Notes: a model not told the origin generated them from the sequence alone. DNA of 64,000 nt from Eupeodes corollae (GCF_945859685.1 NC_079149.1:57368991-57432990), one strand, 5' to 3'; numbered from the stretch's first letter, positions 46,401-58,391 are shown. Program-made: numbers and translations.

Positions 46401-46502
46401 CACTGGATAATATGCATTATTTAGTGCATTGTTGAAGAGTGTGGTGTAAATGTCTTAGTACAACGTTGGATATACCATCGACACCTGCTGACTTTTTGTT
46501 TT

Positions 46503-47154
46503 TTATTGAATTGAAATTGAGCTGAAGCTCATTAACAAGGGACTTGGTCCCGTTTGCTCGGCGATTATGCCGTTTTCCAAGGAATCGTCATTGAACTGCA
46601 TGAAACCACGGTTCTCAGATCGCCAATGTGTGTTATTATTACGGAGGTAAAAGTGATTAAGTAGGGCTCTGTTTTCCAGGTCGTGGTTGGGGCGAATGCT
46701 AACACTGACCTTGTGCACTTGTTAGAAAGCAGCTCCCACCGCCTACACTTTTTTCTTCGGATCTTAAATTATAAAAAACTCATCGTCAAGTGAGAGAGAT
46801 GCATACAACGAAAACTTCTACCATCTTGAGCTGTAACAGTTCATTGTTGTATATTCCTTTAAAATGAATGCCTTTTCTTTTAAAGAGAGCGACACCGACC
46901 CCTTGAGTGGAATCGGATCGGTCTTTCCTTACGATATTGTAATTTTTATGTGTCAATTTGTGTTTATGGTTTATCTTGGTTTCGCTAGCTATAAACACAT
47001 CGGGACTGTAGTCTTTCAACAATTGGAACATATTGGCTCTTTGCTCAATCCTAATCAGTGAATTATCATTCACAGCTAGGACTTTTAGGCGCGTTCCCGG
47101 CAGCGGTCCTATTAAGGTCATGTTGCGCCAGGCCAGGTTACAAAGAGTAGACAT
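46503..47154 (-). pseudogene. Jockey endonuclease start and linker
   Basis: The frame 46786-47154 has the beginning of the endonuclease: LKVLAVNDNSLI, DYSPDVFIASETKI with the catalytic Glu, and GVGVALFKRKGI. The rest of the endonuclease (GDFN and SDH motifs) is deleted between about 46786 and 46718. The linker frame 46503-46718 (NHDLENRALLNHFYLRNNNT) follows. Confidence 0.8.
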
Positions 47155-47460
47155 GATCTACCCTCTTGTCTTGCTCGTTTATCTGACTTTGCAGCCCTGT
47201 TAGTTGACCTTGACTGCTTAACAACAAGGTTACAATGTCAGGCAGCATCTCTGGCGCCTTAGGCACAGGGCCTTTATAGCAACCGTTGGTGGAGCCTGGA
47301 AGGGATCCACGAATTTTAGTGTTGGAGCCTGCCGAACTGTTCGACTTCTTTCGGCTTTTTGACCAGCCTGTTTTTGTTTCATTTCTTGCAACTTAGGGCA
47401 AGCCTTATAGCTAGCCGGGTGCCCTTGTCATCGGATGCCACCTCAATTGGGCTATCGACT
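47155..47460 (-). pseudogene. Jockey gag C-terminal end (zinc knuckle relic)
   Basis: One frame gives QGHPASYKACPKLQEMKQKQ, the His-to-Cys half of a CCHC knuckle typical of Jockey-clade gag, then VDPFQAP. The upstream cysteines are in damaged sequence. Gag would package the element RNA. Stops and shifts follow before the pol start at 47154. Confidence 0.7.
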
Positions 47461-50400
47461 TGTTATTTTTGGTTGTGGCAAACTGCCAACTTTATTTGTA
47501 ACTTAACTTGCACTACTTAACTTGGAAATAAATATAAAACACATTACACATCAATAACTTCCATCCTCCAAGGCTTCTTCTTTCTTCAAGAATCAGAAAT
47601 AATTCGTGTAAACGATATCATGTAAACGAAAAGTTAGTGGATAACATCACATTTTCAATTAATGTCTTGGTATGAACATAATAACTTTTAATCTGCTTAA
47701 TTTCATTGATCGATAACACCTTTAAGTGTTAATCTTAACTCATATTTTATTTCAAAAAGTGGGTGCATACCACGTCATCTGGGTGCATTATTATTGAGCG
47801 TAGATTAATTATTCTGTTTTTAAATGCAAAACCTACCACTATACAACCTAGGAAGTGGTATTTCTAACTAATGCCTTGTATATGTTTGAAGTGTGAATAT
47901 CAGATACTGTTTTTGGCTAAGCAGCTGGAACTTGGTAAGGTGCATATCATCGTATGTTTTTTAGTTAGACAAGGGTCATACACCGGATGAGATTGTTATT
48001 GTTAATATAGGTAGTAGTGATAAGATCTTGAATATCTGAAGAGAAAAAAGCCTAAACTTTAATTTTTATTGATCATAATTTGACTTGTGAAAATTAAATA
48101 TCTTTTGTAAATGTTTGAAGGCGCTATTAAAATTATTGTCTAGTGTATGTGGCAGCCCAGATATTTGTAACTGCCAGTAAAACCAATATCACTGAATCTC
48201 GAAGAAATCAAGGAACACGCAAATTTAATACCAAAGAAACACATCATACTACTAAGTATGTTAGTAAGTAACTTAAACATTTTTTCTGAAAATATTGGAA
48301 TCATGACCTACTTAGAACAGAGAAAATTTTAATTCTAATAAGTTTAAACAAAATTAGCGAAGATGTTTTCGAGATCAGTAAAATACACTTTAAAAATTTT
48401 AATGTTGTCCCACTTTCTATGCAAATTGTTTAAAGCTTTAATCAATTCAATGTAAGCAAACAAAGCCATTATGCAATATATCTGAACACAATGTCTCGTT
48501 ATTAAAGAAAAAGAAAAGCAAAATACCAAGAAGTGTTATTAATACACCTTTCCTTGTTTATTTTCAAAGTAATATTATTGATAGATAGTATATTCAATCA
48601 AATCATTTTGATTCAGTCTATAAATATTCTGATTGAAAGTGAGCGATAGAAAATAAAAAAGAAAAAAAAAACAACTTTCTATTCATTGAATGTCTAACTT
48701 TGCAATCAATAGAAGCCATACCTATGCCCTATACACAGTATACAGGTGCTGTTTGTAAGGAACTGTCACAACTTTGCTATACCTCATTTCCTAGATATAC
48801 CAACCAGAGCACTTCTAATCCTTCTGCTATACTTGAGTCACCATAGAGTGGCGATGCGGTGCGGTGAATGGTGTATGGTGTATGGTGTGCTCTGTGGTGG
48901 TGCGGAGGTGCATTCAATTGAATGCAAGGAATTCTTTCTCAATAGCTTTTCCAATTTGTACCTTAATTGAATTCAATTGATCAAGAGTGTGAAAGGACTC
49001 ATGCCTTATTGAAACACCAAAGCAATACAAAGATATGTATCAGTCGTCCGTTGAGGTTTCTCTACTGGTTGCTTCTCTTCTCCATTATGTCTTATACCTA
49101 CATACACGTCGAATATATTGTACCAAAACATTTTCCTGTGGTATAGATCCAAGGTAGGTTTTTTTGAAGAATATACAAGAAGCAATGCAGTCTAAAGGAA
49201 TCAATATACATTATTTAATCCTTATTTATGTCGAACACAATATTTTATACATATTGCAACTCTGCATGTTTTCATATATAACCTATAGACCCTACCTTAA
49301 TATAGATAGAGGCGAATATTGTTAACATTTCAAATCGTGCCACACTCTTCAGTCTTCAAATTCACGCGATGAGAAACACTTTATATTTTGCACTGAGTTA
49401 TGCACAGCACATGCAGATATTGTTTTCTATTTTTGTTTATATGCAAAAGATGAACTCAAGCCAAGGAACCACTAGCAGTTGCTTCGTTGTGTGGCTTCTC
49501 TAGCTCCCATCCAATCACCCACCTGTAGATGACAAGTTTAGAAACTAATTGGAGGTTTTCTACGGTTGACTCCTACAAGTACGAGTACCTATGTGCGTGT
49601 TGGGTTCAAACTATATAAACACTGAACCAACAGGCTTATATCGAATCTGCAATGTATGGAATATAATAAAAGCTGAGAGGGTTTACCTGTGAAAATGAAA
49701 TTTCAATTATTGTGCTGTGTGTGTCCATGGCACAGATAACACATGCAATGTGATGGAAGACTTCACCTTTAAAGTGCTGTGGAAAATTAATAACAACTTA
49801 TCATATAATGAGTTAAGTTATCTAAGGGGTCGCAGTTTATGTTATCCTTAAAAATAAGTGTAAATATTTGATTTTCAAAACTTTGCAGTCATTGGGTATT
49901 ATGCATTAAAAAAAAGGTAAATATATGTTCGACTAGGATAAATCTAGCTAGTTGTATCTATTAACAGCAACTTTAACTATAGACAGTTCTAGCTTAAGCC
50001 TTGTTTCATGAGAATGAATAAAATAGCTTTATCTAGAAAATACTAACTTAAGCTTCATATTTCTAGCTGTGATTTGTTGATTCAGATGTTTGGCTCAGAA
50101 GCTTAAGAAGCTTAAAATGTCATTTTAAGGTATCATCCCTATTTTCTGACCATTTTCTTTAAAACTTTAAATGTCGCAGGCGTTATATTCGCAATTCATC
50201 TTAAGAGAAATCTTAAAATAAGAACTAGTCAAAGCCTTCTAGTCAGGGGCCAGGAATCTTGATATCTTAGTATCTTTAACTGTAATATATGAGTTTACGC
50301 TATAATCCATTGAGCAATTTGGAAAGCTTTCAAAAACAAGCTAATACCACATGAATCTAGCTTCTTCTAGAATGGATGTTTCATTGAGGAATTTCCCTTG

Positions 50401-50621
50401 TAGAGGCATTGTGTGTTTTTTTTAAATTGACTGGGGCTCATTTTAAGAGCTTATCTCAAATTTGGAACTACTTGACATTTTTGTTAACAAATATATTATT
50501 CGAAATTGTTCTTTTTAGCATTTTTATATTTATTTTATTTCTAAGTCTTATGTTTACCATTTAAAAAATAAGTTTTTAAAATTTATTTTTGGAAAACTCC
50601 ACTTTTTTGTGATAATTTTAT
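47461..50621. other. AT-rich stretch without a recognisable gene
   Basis: A GGTGTATGGTGTATGGTG low-complexity patch lies at 48860-48905. No coding motif or element boundary was recognised. Confidence 0.5.
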
Positions 50622-50968
50622 TTGATTAGATTAGATTTAGATTTATTTATTCATTTAATACTTAAAAACTATTTTACAAAAGTTTATATGATAGAAATAT
50701 ATATAGAATAATAGTGTTCATTCTGTAACTTTGAAAGTTAGTGGTGAATGAAACATCAAAAGCTTTATTTATAATTCAAATAATATCTGATGTGGGGTGA
50801 CAATCAGTGTTTACAAAGTTTAATGATATAATGAAGAAAAAATAGAGAAAAAAAAAATTTATTTTACAATTATGAAAATGTTTTCAGCAAAATAATGAAT
50901 ACAAATTTATATACGTAGAAGTTCATGACCTACATTAACAATTTAAAGAAAATAAAAATAGCTAATAT

Positions 50969-53404
50969 TTAGATAAAAGATTCAATACAATTGTAATTCA
51001 GAGTGAATAACCAGTCTTTGACTTTTTTAATAAAAGAAATAAAACGAAGAGTCTCTCTGATACATAAAGGCAATTTATTAAAAAGATATGGAGCTGTGTA
51101 TGTATAAAAATGTGAAAAATGAGTTTTATGAGCAATTGGAACATTTACTAATCTCAAATTATTTATCCGCAAATTATACATTTGAGAACTCCTACTCGGA
51201 ATGTTACCGCTTTGTTTAAAAAACTCTCTTAGAACTTTAAATACGTATAAATGTCTCATTGGAAGAATTCGCAAATCTTTAAATAAAGGCAAACTATCAG
51301 CTAACCGATTCTTTTTGTTAATAATTCTAATTAAGTGCTTCTGAGCTATCAGTAAAGGTCGAAGAGAGTTAGCATACGAACCACCCCAACAAGTGATCCC
51401 GTATTGCAACTTCGAATGAGCAAGGCCATAATAAATTCGAGTAAGTACTTTTCTAGAACAAAACTCTTTTAAGAGATACATTTTACGTGTGACCAACATC
51501 ATGTATGTTTTTAACGTTTGGATATGAACTTTCCAATTTAGATTATAATCGATAGCAACGCCAAGGTATTTGAAGTGATCTACTGATTCAATTTTAAAAC
51601 ATTTTTCAGAGCACTGCAAGCTAGATTTAAAATTTGTTCTACCACAATTGTGAATAGGTAATGCAAATCGATTACAGTCGTAGGCATGAAAACAGAGGTT
51701 ATATTCTTCTAAGCTATTTCCGGATAGTTTAAAAGAAATTAGTTTAGTTTTCTCACTAATGATTAATTTATGTGAGGTAAACCACAATCTTAAGATTTCA
51801 AGATCTTCCTCAATATTAACAACACATTCAAATAAGTTTTTACATTCATACGTAAATGCGATATCGTCAGCAAAAGCAGTAGGAATACCATTAAGTTTTA
51901 GTTTAAGGAGAGAGTTGATGTATATAAGGAAAAACAATGGGCCAAGTACAGAACCCTGTGGTACACCATTTCTTAAAGGTTTTGATTCACTTAAAATTCC
52001 ATTGACATTTACCATCTGCTTTCTGTCTTTTAAATAAGATTGAAGCCACCGAAAAATATGACCTCGAAAACCAGCATTGTATAATTTATGAAGCAATAGA
52101 TCATGATCCACCATGTCAAATGCCTTTGTCATATCAATAAATAGACCCATGGTTGCTTTATTATAGTTAAGACTAGCATACAGTTGGCTACAAACCCTCA
52201 ATATGGCATCTTCCGTTGACATACCTTTTCTGAAACCAAACTGATTGCTGCAAAAGAAGTTAAATTTATCTAAAAACGACACAATACGAACTTTTAGTAA
52301 TTTTTCAAAGATCTTAGAAAAAGTGGAGAGGAGAGATATAGGTCTGTAATCCGAAATCTTTTTTCTGCTACCTTTTTTAAAAAGTGGTATAACCTCCGCG
52401 CATTTAAGGTGATCAGGAAAGCAACCCCTATAAATACTTTGGTTGAATAAGAAACACAAGACGTCTACTACGTAGAAGGCAATATGTTTCAAAAATACAC
52501 TTGATACACCATCAGTCGTGCAAGAATTTGTATTTCTTAAGCCCAAAATTACATTATATATTTCTCTCGAAGTTATCTCTTCAAAAACAAAGCTATTAAC
52601 TTGGATATCTTCGAAATCTAAAGAATTTGAGCAATTGCAGGTATTACAGCTGTCGGTTGTAGGTTTAAGCTTTTCAGATATTTCTGTGAAATAATCGTTA
52701 AATTTATTAGAAATAATGCAATAATCTGATATTGTTACTCCGCCAACTTCTATTTTAGCAATTTCAATCCGATTACTTTCAGTCCCTAAAATTTTATCAA
52801 CTACTCTCCATTCTTCTCGTAAATTGCCATCAGCTCTTGCAATCATATCGGAGTAGTAATTATTACGAATATCCTCTATCTTTTCAGAAACAGTTTTGCA
52901 TACATTTTCATAATGTTTTTTAAGTTTTTTATTTTTTGGATGTTTTTTACATTTCATGCTAATTTTTTTCTTCTTTTTAATTTGATTAAAAAGATAAGAA
53001 TTCATCCAAGGCTTCAAAAATTTTTGGCTACTGAACTTTTGCCTAGATACAAAGGAACATGATTTTATGTGGTTTTGTAAAATATTTATAAACTGATCAA
53101 ATGCAATGGAAGGGTCACTTTCTAAATAAACTTGATCCCAGAATTCGTATTTCAAGCATTCTTTTAATAATTCAAAATCAATTTTATATTTCGTTTGATT
53201 AGCTGTTGGTTTCAGTTTCTCAGAACTTATATGAACACTATGATAAGTAAGCACAGTCATTCTGTGATCAGTAAGCTTAAAATCATGGACACTACCACTA
53301 AATAAGTTTTTATTATTCTTATGAGATCTTAAAAAAATGTGATTCGTTAATAAGACTCTTAAGACCATTGGAAGCCATTGTAAACAAATAGTTTTCGGAA
53401 TCAA
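50969..53404 (-). pseudogene. LINE ORF2, endonuclease end and reverse transcriptase
   Basis: An 811-aa open frame. The first residues after the shift complete the endonuclease (DHIFLRSH-like, then KLTDHRMTVL with Asp-His). The RT spans about 330-640: DYRPISLLSTFSKIFEKLL (about 353), NQFGFRKGMSTEDAILR, GLFIDMTKAFDMVDHDLL with the first catalytic Asp, NGVPQGSVLGPLFFLIYINS, and TAFADDIAFTYE (about 509-520) with both catalytic Asp residues. The thumb has FKYLGVAIDYNLNWKVHIQT. The C-terminal domain runs to the stop at 50969. All catalytic residues are present; only the upstream frameshift breaks the protein. It is called a pseudogene part for that reason. Confidence 0.92.
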
Positions 53405-53924
53405 TATCTAAGTCATTGAGTATATCAATATTAATATCTCCCAAAACAATTAAATTTTTTGTCTTTATCGTTTTAAGAATATTGCTAAATTCGTCAATGA
53501 ATTTTTTTTTATTAAAACCATGTAATCTATATAAGCACAGTATAGTATAGTTAAAATTATCGAACACAATCGTTAGATTCATTGAGTCAGCGCTAGTTAG
53601 ATTTAATTTCGAACAATTGCACATAAAACCATCCTTAACATACACAGCTACACCTCCAGCAGAATAAGAGTTATTACAATTGGCAAATAAAGAGTATCCC
53701 GGTATATTATATAGACTAAGTTCAAAATCGTATACCCAAATCTCACTCAAGACTATTACTACAGGTAAATTAATAAGAGACTCAACATGAACTAATAGAC
53801 TAGAAAAATTTTTTCTTAAGCTACGTATATTTTGATGTAAACAAAAACAATATCCAACTACATCTTCAACTGGGTATTCACATGCATTTAAGACTATATT
53901 TGGGACTGAATTAACAACATTCAT
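53319..53924 (-). pseudogene. LINE ORF2, endonuclease part (before the frameshift)
   Basis: 201 aa of an endonuclease/exonuclease/phosphatase domain: CLHQNIRSLRKNFSSLL (Asn box) near residue 28, VVIVLSEIWV with the catalytic Glu (about 55-64), YSAGGVAVYVKDGF, and LIVLGDINIDILND (catalytic Asp-Asn, about 158-171). The frame ends early (FFKIS) because of a frameshift between 53404 and 53319. The continuation is in the next entry. The start codon overlaps the ORF1 stop by 4 nt. Confidence 0.9.
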
Positions 53925-54925
53925 ATTTTTTCAAAATCAACAGCACTGTTTATTCTTACAAAGTTGTCACCCTCTTTCTTCCGCATATATATAGCCCCAT
54001 TCTTCGTCCAGACATATTTATACCCCTTGTTGACCTTCATGGATTTTGCAGTGTTTAGTAATCGTCTTGTTTGATATGATAGGCATTCGTTGATGTACAT
54101 ATTTTCAGATTCCACTTGTGCATTGAGTAAGTTGGTAGTCAGCTGTTCTTTTTTTTCTCTTTTCGCTGTCATTATTTTCTCCTTGGACTGATGAGAGATG
54201 AATTTTACTTGGAGAATATTTTTGCTTCTTGAACTGCTCCCCCTACCGCTATCAGAAGTTTGTGAATTTGCTACGTTAATTTTTTTCAAATAGCACTGGT
54301 CAATTTCTCCTTCATTTACATCTACGTTCAATCCATCACGAAAGACTTTCAAAGCGAGATCAGTGTTAGACATTGCTGTGTTTATGGTTGGAACGTTGAA
54401 AATTTCAATGCAGTTGATGAGTAGCTGTTGTTCCAGGTTATTGACCTTAAGCTCTAGAGAAAGAATTCTTTTTTCACACTCGGAATTTTTTGCAATGAGA
54501 GCATTTATTTGTTCTTTTTGATTTTCTTCAATTAAAACAACTTTAGCATAGATCATTTCTAATGTAATTGTTGATACATCTCCAATTTGTGTTTCGGAAG
54601 CAGATTCTGAGATAGAGCTTGATTTATTTTGGTTGAAAGGTGAAGAAAATTGTTGAAGCGACTTTTTTGGTGGTGGTGGTTGATGTGGTGAGGCGGCGGC
54701 GACGGGTGGTGTACAAAAAGCTTTAACCACAGGTGATTGTTTGGATAAAGACTCTCTTCGTTGGCTGGCACACGATTGACATCTCCAAATAGAGTTACCT
54801 TTCCTTTTTCCAATTTCTGCGGCAGTAATCCTAGCACAAGTAGCGTGAAAAGTGTTATTGCAAGCATTGCATTTTACTTTGAGATCTTTTCTATCGATTT
54901 CAGATTTACAAATTCCGCACAGCAT
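53921..54925 (-). CDS. LINE ORF1 protein: PHD finger, coiled coil, FP-like domain
   Basis: 334 aa, intact. Residues 3-52 form a C4HC3 PHD finger: C3, C6, C19, C22, H27, C30, C49, C52. A Pro-rich linker (about 70-105) follows, then a likely coiled coil (about 120-172, with EENQKEQINALIAKNSECEK and SLELKVNNLEQQL). The C-terminal region (about 173-334; IEIFNVP, SKNILQVKFISHQSKEKIM, NKGYKYVWTKNGAIYMRK) resembles the FP25K-like domain common in insect LINE ORF1 proteins. It presumably binds the element RNA; the PHD finger may contact chromatin. The stop overlaps the next start codon as ATGA (53921-53924), suggesting coupled translation. ATG choice: first Met, directly before the finger. Confidence 0.9.
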   Translation of the reverse strand: MLCGICKSEIDRKDLKVKCNACNNTFHATCARITAAEIGKRKGNSIWRCQSCASQRRESLSKQSPVVKAFCTPPVAAASPHQPPPPKKSLQQFSSPFNQNKSSSISESASETQIGDVSTITLEMIYAKVVLIEENQKEQINALIAKNSECEKRILSLELKVNNLEQQLLINCIEIFNVPTINTAMSNTDLALKVFRDGLNVDVNEGEIDQCYLKKINVANSQTSDSGRGSSSRSKNILQVKFISHQSKEKIMTAKREKKEQLTTNLLNAQVESENMYINECLSYQTRRLLNTAKSMKVNKGYKYVWTKNGAIYMRKKEGDNFVRINSAVDFEKI

Positions 54926-55045
54926 TGTGTAAAATTAAAAAAGGAAACTTTAATTTTTAAAAGAAGGAAACAAAAGCTCTCGATGCGACTGCACCCCACA
55001 ACGACTATCGAAAGAATGTTTGTAATTATTATTTTCGTGATCATT

Positions 55046-55942
55046 TATTAACTTCCCATAGGAAGTTATTGCAATGGGTCCGATTTGTCAAATTTAAAAT
55101 GTTGACATTTCTCGACGTTTCAAGGTCCCTAAGGTGGAAATAAAGGATTTTTAGAGAGATGTCTGTGCGTGCGTGTGTACGTACTTCCGTACCTCCGTAC
55201 GTTCGCAACGTTTTTTCGTCGTCCATAGCTCAAGAACCAGAGGAGATATCGATTTCAAATATTTTTTCTGTACCGATAATAAGGCAGAAAGATGCAGAAA
55301 GGGCTCTCAAGAAAATTGCGTAAATGGTTTTTTTTACCATAGCAGTTTAAAAAAAAGGTCAAAATTTTGGTTAACCCTAAATATCTTACGAACCAAAAAC
55401 GCTAGAGACTTGAGTTTAATTTAATATGATATATTGTAACGTCATTCCAAAGAAGTATATTTTTTGAAAAAAAGAAATCATTTAACGGGTTTTTTATAAA
55501 TCAAAAAACTGAAATAAAAATGTTCACCTCTAAAATTTTACTACTAAAATATGATTTCATCTCCAAAACAATTTTGTGCAAAGAAGAATAATGTTTTTGA
55601 CATCTGATAAAAAATAAAAATCTGAAAAAACATTACTTAAATCGCATTGACAGTTTTTTTACAAAAAATACAAACCTAAAAAAAAAACTTGGTAAAAATT
55701 TATTTTCGAATTAAATAGCTTTTCAAAAATTAAAAATATTGGTTTCAAATTTATTTTATTTCACAGAAAATATTGTTTTCGATGTTCAGTAATTTTTATA
55801 TAAAAATCCAACATTCCGTTTTTTCATAAAAAATAAAATCTACAAAAAATAGTACACAAACTGTGTAAAAATTGATACGAGTACATATAGACAAACTTTT
55901 AAGCAAGACAAATCAGTGTGGCTCGCATGCCAGCCTGTTTTT
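55046..55942 (-). mobile_element. Repeat R, copy 2
   Basis: The reverse complement aligns with 39577-41021, including the end AACTTCCCATAGGAAGTT, the ACGTAC-type patch near 55185-55210, the segment ATAATAAGGCAGAAAGATGC and the AGGCTGG start. It is shorter mainly because it holds only one to two of the about 170-bp units. The CR1-like LINE begins just beyond its end. Confidence 0.78.
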
Positions 55943-56157
55943 ATTTAAAAAGTGATAATTTCAATGAATAAAGGTAGCAGTGGCGAAGGCACCATATAAG
56001 TCGATTCCTATCGACTTACCTTTTGTAAATCTCAATATCAACAAGAAAAACTTCATGCAACATGTATATAAACAAATCATACAATAGAAACCCTTGTTAC
56101 ATCGACATTACTTTACAATAATTTAATCAGCATGTATTTTCTTCTTCAAAGGTATGC

Positions 56158-56280
56158 CGGGTTATTATTTTTTCGCTGAATAGAGCAAAATTTGTTTTCT
56201 CTCCCGTTTCCTCTTTTACTTCTCGCTAGGCGCGTGCTTCTTTATTCAACCAACGCTTTCTTAAGCATAGAAATAACCCG
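56158..56280. mobile_element. Possible 123-bp MITE
   Basis: CGGGTTATT at the left and AATAACCCG at the right form 9-bp inverted ends. Imperfect similarity goes further in (CGCTGAATAGAG versus GCGTTGGTTGAATAAAG). No clear target duplication is visible. Confidence 0.35.
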
Positions 56281-56522
56281 ATGTTCACCGCCTTTCCTTC
56301 GATGAATTTCTATGTATCTGAAAATTCACTTGCTTGTGCAAAAACAAACAAGGTTGTTGGAGATGGAGAAATACGCATTGCGCATGCGCATGTCAGGTTG
56401 AGCCTAAGCAAAGCAGTACGTTGACGCACTACACTAGTTATTCATAGAGCAAGCAAAAATTCATCCATTCTGTATAGAAAAAAAGCCAAACGTAACCCGT
56501 TTTCTATGGACTTATTTGATAT

Positions 56523-56722
56523 NNNNNNNNNNNNNNNNNNNNNNNNNNNNNNNNNNNNNNNNNNNNNNNNNNNNNNNNNNNNNNNNNNNNNNNNNNNNNN
56601 NNNNNNNNNNNNNNNNNNNNNNNNNNNNNNNNNNNNNNNNNNNNNNNNNNNNNNNNNNNNNNNNNNNNNNNNNNNNNNNNNNNNNNNNNNNNNNNNNNNN
56701 NNNNNNNNNNNNNNNNNNNNNN
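56523..56722. other. Assembly gap, 200 Ns
   Basis: Exactly 200 unknown bases, a conventional scaffold-gap size, so true length and content are unknown. The missing 5' part of the gypsy element could lie near here, but known sequence separates them by over 500 bp. Confidence 0.98.
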
Positions 56723-57439
56723 ACCATCGTTTTATCATGTTTGATTAAAATCTCGAGTTCAAAAATTTGCATGAATGTAAAACTTGGCATATATGTAGAT
56801 ACATACATACATACATACGTGTGTAGTACATAATGTAGTTCCTATATGTCGCAAGTAAAAATATGTTTGTATTGCTCCAGAAGCGTACTGCCCATAAAAC
56901 CGTTATTTTGATTTTAAGTTTTCTCGAGAATTTGATATTTTAAATCAACCGGTTTCAATTATTTTTTTACACAGCCTTTTTTACTGTCTTAATAATAATT
57001 GATGATCAAAAATGCCTTTTGTTTTTATTTTTGATTTGAAAAAAAAAAATATTGAACATTTTTTCCAAATTCTATATCTCAAAAACGGATCGTTATTTTT
57101 TACGAAATTGAAACCAAATACGTATACGCTTAAACTCTAAATAAATGTATATTAAAAATATTTGTTAAATGAAACTGCAAAATATTGCATGTAAAAAATT
57201 ATATTAAAAACCTTTTTTGAGAAATCAAATGGCATTTAAGTTTTTGAAAACAACCTTTTTTTGAAGGTACATTCTTAATTTTTAAATTACAGGAAATATT
57301 TTTAAACAGACTCTTACATTTTATTTGAAGACTTGGTAAGATGCTTTTAACGTTATACTAGCTAATACCAACAAAAGTATTCTTGATGGAAGAGTAGTTC
57401 TTCATTCTATTAAAAACGATGTTGAAGATGAATCTATCA

Positions 57440-57590
57440 ATTCAATTCATCGATCTTGCTTTAATTGTGGTATGTCATGGACATTAGGACACATAAATCA
57501 TTGCAAGCGAACGATGTTATCTGTCGTTTGTGCTCAAAGAAAGGACATTTTCAAAAGATGTGCCGCAAATCAAGAACACCATGATATGAA
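57440..57590 (+). pseudogene. Gypsy gag C-terminal zinc knuckles
   Basis: First knuckle-like SCFNCGMSWTLGHINHC, then in another frame ICRLCSKKGHFQKMCR, a regular C-x2-C-x4-H-x4-C knuckle. These nucleocapsid motifs bind element RNA. Frame changes separate them from each other and from pol. Confidence 0.8.
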
Positions 57591-57641
57591 ACAAAAGTTG
57601 ATAGCAGAAAGCAAAGCGTTTCTAGTATTAATTGGAGTGAT

Positions 57642-58391
57642 GTGCAAGGTAATAAATTTAAATATGTTTGTAAAGAGATAGATAGTTTAAGTTCTTCAAG
57701 AAACAAAACAATTTGTTGGTTAGATTCAAGATCTAGTCGTATGCGTTGGACAAAGGAGTATAGTATTGGAAATAAGATTGTTAAATTTAAAATAGATACA
57801 TGTGCTGATGTTAATTGCATACCAATCAATTTAATAAGAAAATTGAATATTAAATATCATAGTCACCATAATGATTTCTCTGTTTTCGATTATAAAAACA
57901 ACAATGTGCCTATTTTTGGAATTGTCGAACTTAAATGCTTAGATGTAGGTAATAAAACTGAAAAAAGTGCCAAGTTTTTGGTTGTTGATGACAAATGTGA
58001 GCCTGTTCTTGGATTAGGTACTTGTGAAAGCTTCGGTTTAGTAAAACTCTTGGATGTGAGTAATTTAGTAAGCAAGGACTTAAAAGATTTGTTTATTGAA
58101 AGATATCGTGATATTTTTCATGGAATTAGTAAGTTCCCAGGAACTTTTTCAATAAAACTTAAGGACAATCAAAAACCAGTCCTTCATTATAAGAAAAGAA
58201 TTCCAATTACACTCATTGATAAATTAAAGTCAGAACTTTCGTCAATGGTTAAAGATGGAATCATTTCACCCGTTGACTACCCAACTGACTGGGTTGATAA
58301 CTTGCAAATAGTTAAGAAGCCTAATGGTCGTCTTCGAATTTGCTTGGATCCGAAACCTCTTAATGATCGCATTAGACGAGAGCATTTTTAA
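57642..58391 (+). pseudogene. Gypsy protease and RT N-terminal part
   Basis: 249 aa. Aspartic protease: KFKIDTCADVNCIP at about 48-61, where the usual DTGA is DTCA, and EPVLGLGTCESFGLV toward its end. RT entry: DLFIERYRDIFHGISKFPGT, then MVKDGIISPVDYPTDWVDNL and GRLRICLDPKPLNDRIRREH. The frame breaks right after the last motif, which continues in shifted frame as IPTIDDLTSKLANKYIF. The true pol start lies upstream and is damaged. Confidence 0.88.

Larger units (their letters stand above)
43813..47460 (-). mobile_element. Jockey-clade LINE, long but broken, with a MITE inside
   Basis: Minus-strand order: gag end with zinc-knuckle relic (47460-47155), endonuclease start (47154-46786), linker and RT (46718 to about 46019), a 750-bp MITE (45265-46014), RT (about 45260-44940), C-terminal domain (44934-44167) and 3' UTR with AATAAA-like signals down to about 43813. 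Several frameshifts and deletions are present, including part of the endonuclease. It is the parent-like copy of the short Jockey tail at 39524/41022. Confidence 0.87.
50622..55040 (-). mobile_element. Nearly complete CR1-like LINE with PHD-finger ORF1
   Basis: The minus-strand order is short 5' UTR (about 55040-54926), ORF1 (54925-53921), endonuclease/RT ORF2 (53924-50969, one frameshift) and a 3' UTR ending in AATAAATAAATCTAAATC and TCTAATCTAATC (about 50622-50660). A PHD-type ORF1 and the DYRPISLLS, NGVPQGSVLGPL and FADD style suggest the CR1/L2/Daphne group. The 5' end lies next to repeat R copy 2. It is the least damaged element in the window and may be recent. Confidence 0.92.
55943..57280. 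other. Gene-free stretch with an assembly gap
   Basis: It contains a possible small MITE (56158-56280), the palindrome GCGCATGCGC near 56383, the 200-N gap and a TACA microsatellite at 56799-56817. Reading frames reported across Ns are meaningless. Confidence 0.6.

Noticed and set aside
56442..56833. Reading frames of about 80-105 codons on both strands
   Set aside because: They consist mostly of the 200-N gap.
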